NCBI GenBank assembly: GCA_016793465.1
Contig: JAEUJW010000089.1
Location: forward strand, 167,331 to 231,330
Length of the DNA stretch: 64,000 nucleotides
Source of the DNA: Myxococcales bacterium
GTDB taxonomy: Bacteria > Myxococcota > Polyangia > Nannocystales > Nannocystaceae
Direction: 5' to 3'
The notes under the pieces were generated by a model that worked only from the letters and a program-made list of their open reading frames with translations, was not told the DNA's origin and made no database searches. This document shows positions 63,866 through 64,000 of this stretch, one piece after another. Numbering within the stretch: the first letter of the stretch is position 1; each line of letters begins with the position of its first letter. The position numbers were made by a program, and so were the translations under genes.

Positions 63866-64000
63866 GAGTTTCAGGATAGTTGTCGCCTTGGCAATCAGGC
63901 GTGCTTCGCCTTGGAATCGGCGGGCTCACGCTCTGGGTTGAGGCAGACGACGCGGACGGGCTTCCAGTTGCGGGTGTTGCCGGTCCAGCGTTCGGGGTGG
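63862..64000. mobile_element. End of an IS element (transposase 3' side)
   Basis: The start of the IS is placed near 63862 (TGAGTTTCAGG...), where the coding frame of the interrupted gene loses its character. The opposite strand carries a transposase C-terminus. Boundary placement is approximate; no inverted-repeat partner is in the window. Confidence 0.45.
63895..64000 (-). CDS. IS3-type transposase, C-terminal fragment (partial)
   Basis: Frame open at the window edge, ending at stop 63895. The last 34 residues include HPERWTGNTRNWKPVRVV and CLNPERE. The [R/W]-T-R-N-W-x-P-V-x-x-V-x-L-N-P-E-x pattern is characteristic of the C-terminal end of IS3-type DDE transposases. The rest lies outside the window. 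Confidence 0.6.
   Translation of the reverse strand, partial: HPERWTGNTRNWKPVRVVCLNPEREPADSKAKHA

Larger units (their letters stand above)
56745..64000. mobile_element. Integrated element / genomic island (left part)
   Basis: Evidence: an inferred cut host gene, a tyrosine recombinase at the boundary, a SEC-C/helicase operon of accessory type, and an IS at the right edge. Codon use is less skewed toward the VEV/GCG-rich host style, with more CTC/ATC/CGC and ordinary AT content. No replication or conjugation gene is visible in this part, so its class (integrative element or defence-type island) is open. Confidence 0.6.

Overview
The window is very GC-rich DNA, clearly above 70% by eye, with strong G/C third-position bias and densely packed genes. 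Serine/threonine/glycine/aspartate-rich lipoproteins (FG-GAP, IgGFc-binding-like, Cu-monooxygenase and alpha/beta-hydrolase types), a C-terminal Cys/hydrophobic/Arg tail, DUF4388 and TPR proteins, and an ECF-sigma/Ser-Thr kinase/caspase operon all point to a myxobacterium, most likely of the Nannocystis/Plesiocystis lineage. I infer this from protein style; no rRNA or marker gene is present.

Layout. 1-3.4 kb: the 3' part of a GlpG-like rhomboid protease, then an M16 peptidase pair with one active-looking and one degenerate lipoprotein member. 3.6-10.4 kb: a peptidoglycan-binding/lysozyme-like protein, a TPR lipoprotein, a DUF7064-like protein, a rhodanese plus VOC pair, and two envelope proteins. 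10.6-13.5 kb: a MoxR AAA+ ATPase with a large TraB/EreA/DUF5682-like partner. 13.7-22.3 kb: a LysM-MepA murein endopeptidase, a Uma2 nuclease-fold protein, an ABC-F ATPase, DUF4388-TPR and zinc-ribbon-TPR proteins, and an ACC-deaminase-like PLP enzyme. 22.5-26 kb: fadJ-fadI beta-oxidation. 26-33.3 kb: two decayed genes, a lipoprotein hydrolase, a bestrophin/MBL pair, an aldehyde dehydrogenase and a zinc-ribbon beta-propeller protein.

33.3-44.7 kb holds the most system-like regions. The first is a translationally coupled pair of STAND-type ATPases, preceded by three copies of a TCAAC-N6-GTTGA palindrome. The second is a five-gene operon: ECF sigma factor, membrane Ser/Thr kinase-TPR, small unknown protein, caspase, and a 99-aa effector-associated (EAD-like) adaptor. 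It resembles myxobacterial counter-invader or cell-death conflict systems.

44.9-54.8 kb: a Cys- and Pro-rich protein, a cytochrome-type copper monooxygenase lipoprotein, an IgGFc-like lipoprotein, a thioredoxin, and an operon of ketosynthase, ThDP enzyme, citrate-synthase-like protein and membrane protein.

55.1 kb to the end: an FG-GAP lipoprotein gene appears cut off at its 3' end by an integrated element. The element carries a tyrosine integrase fused to a DUF4096 (IS5-type) domain, an unknown gene, a SEC-C protein coupled to an SF2 helicase fused to a sigma-70 region 4, and a gene interrupted by an IS at the right edge. The element's right boundary lies outside the window. I saw no tRNA, rRNA or CRISPR array.
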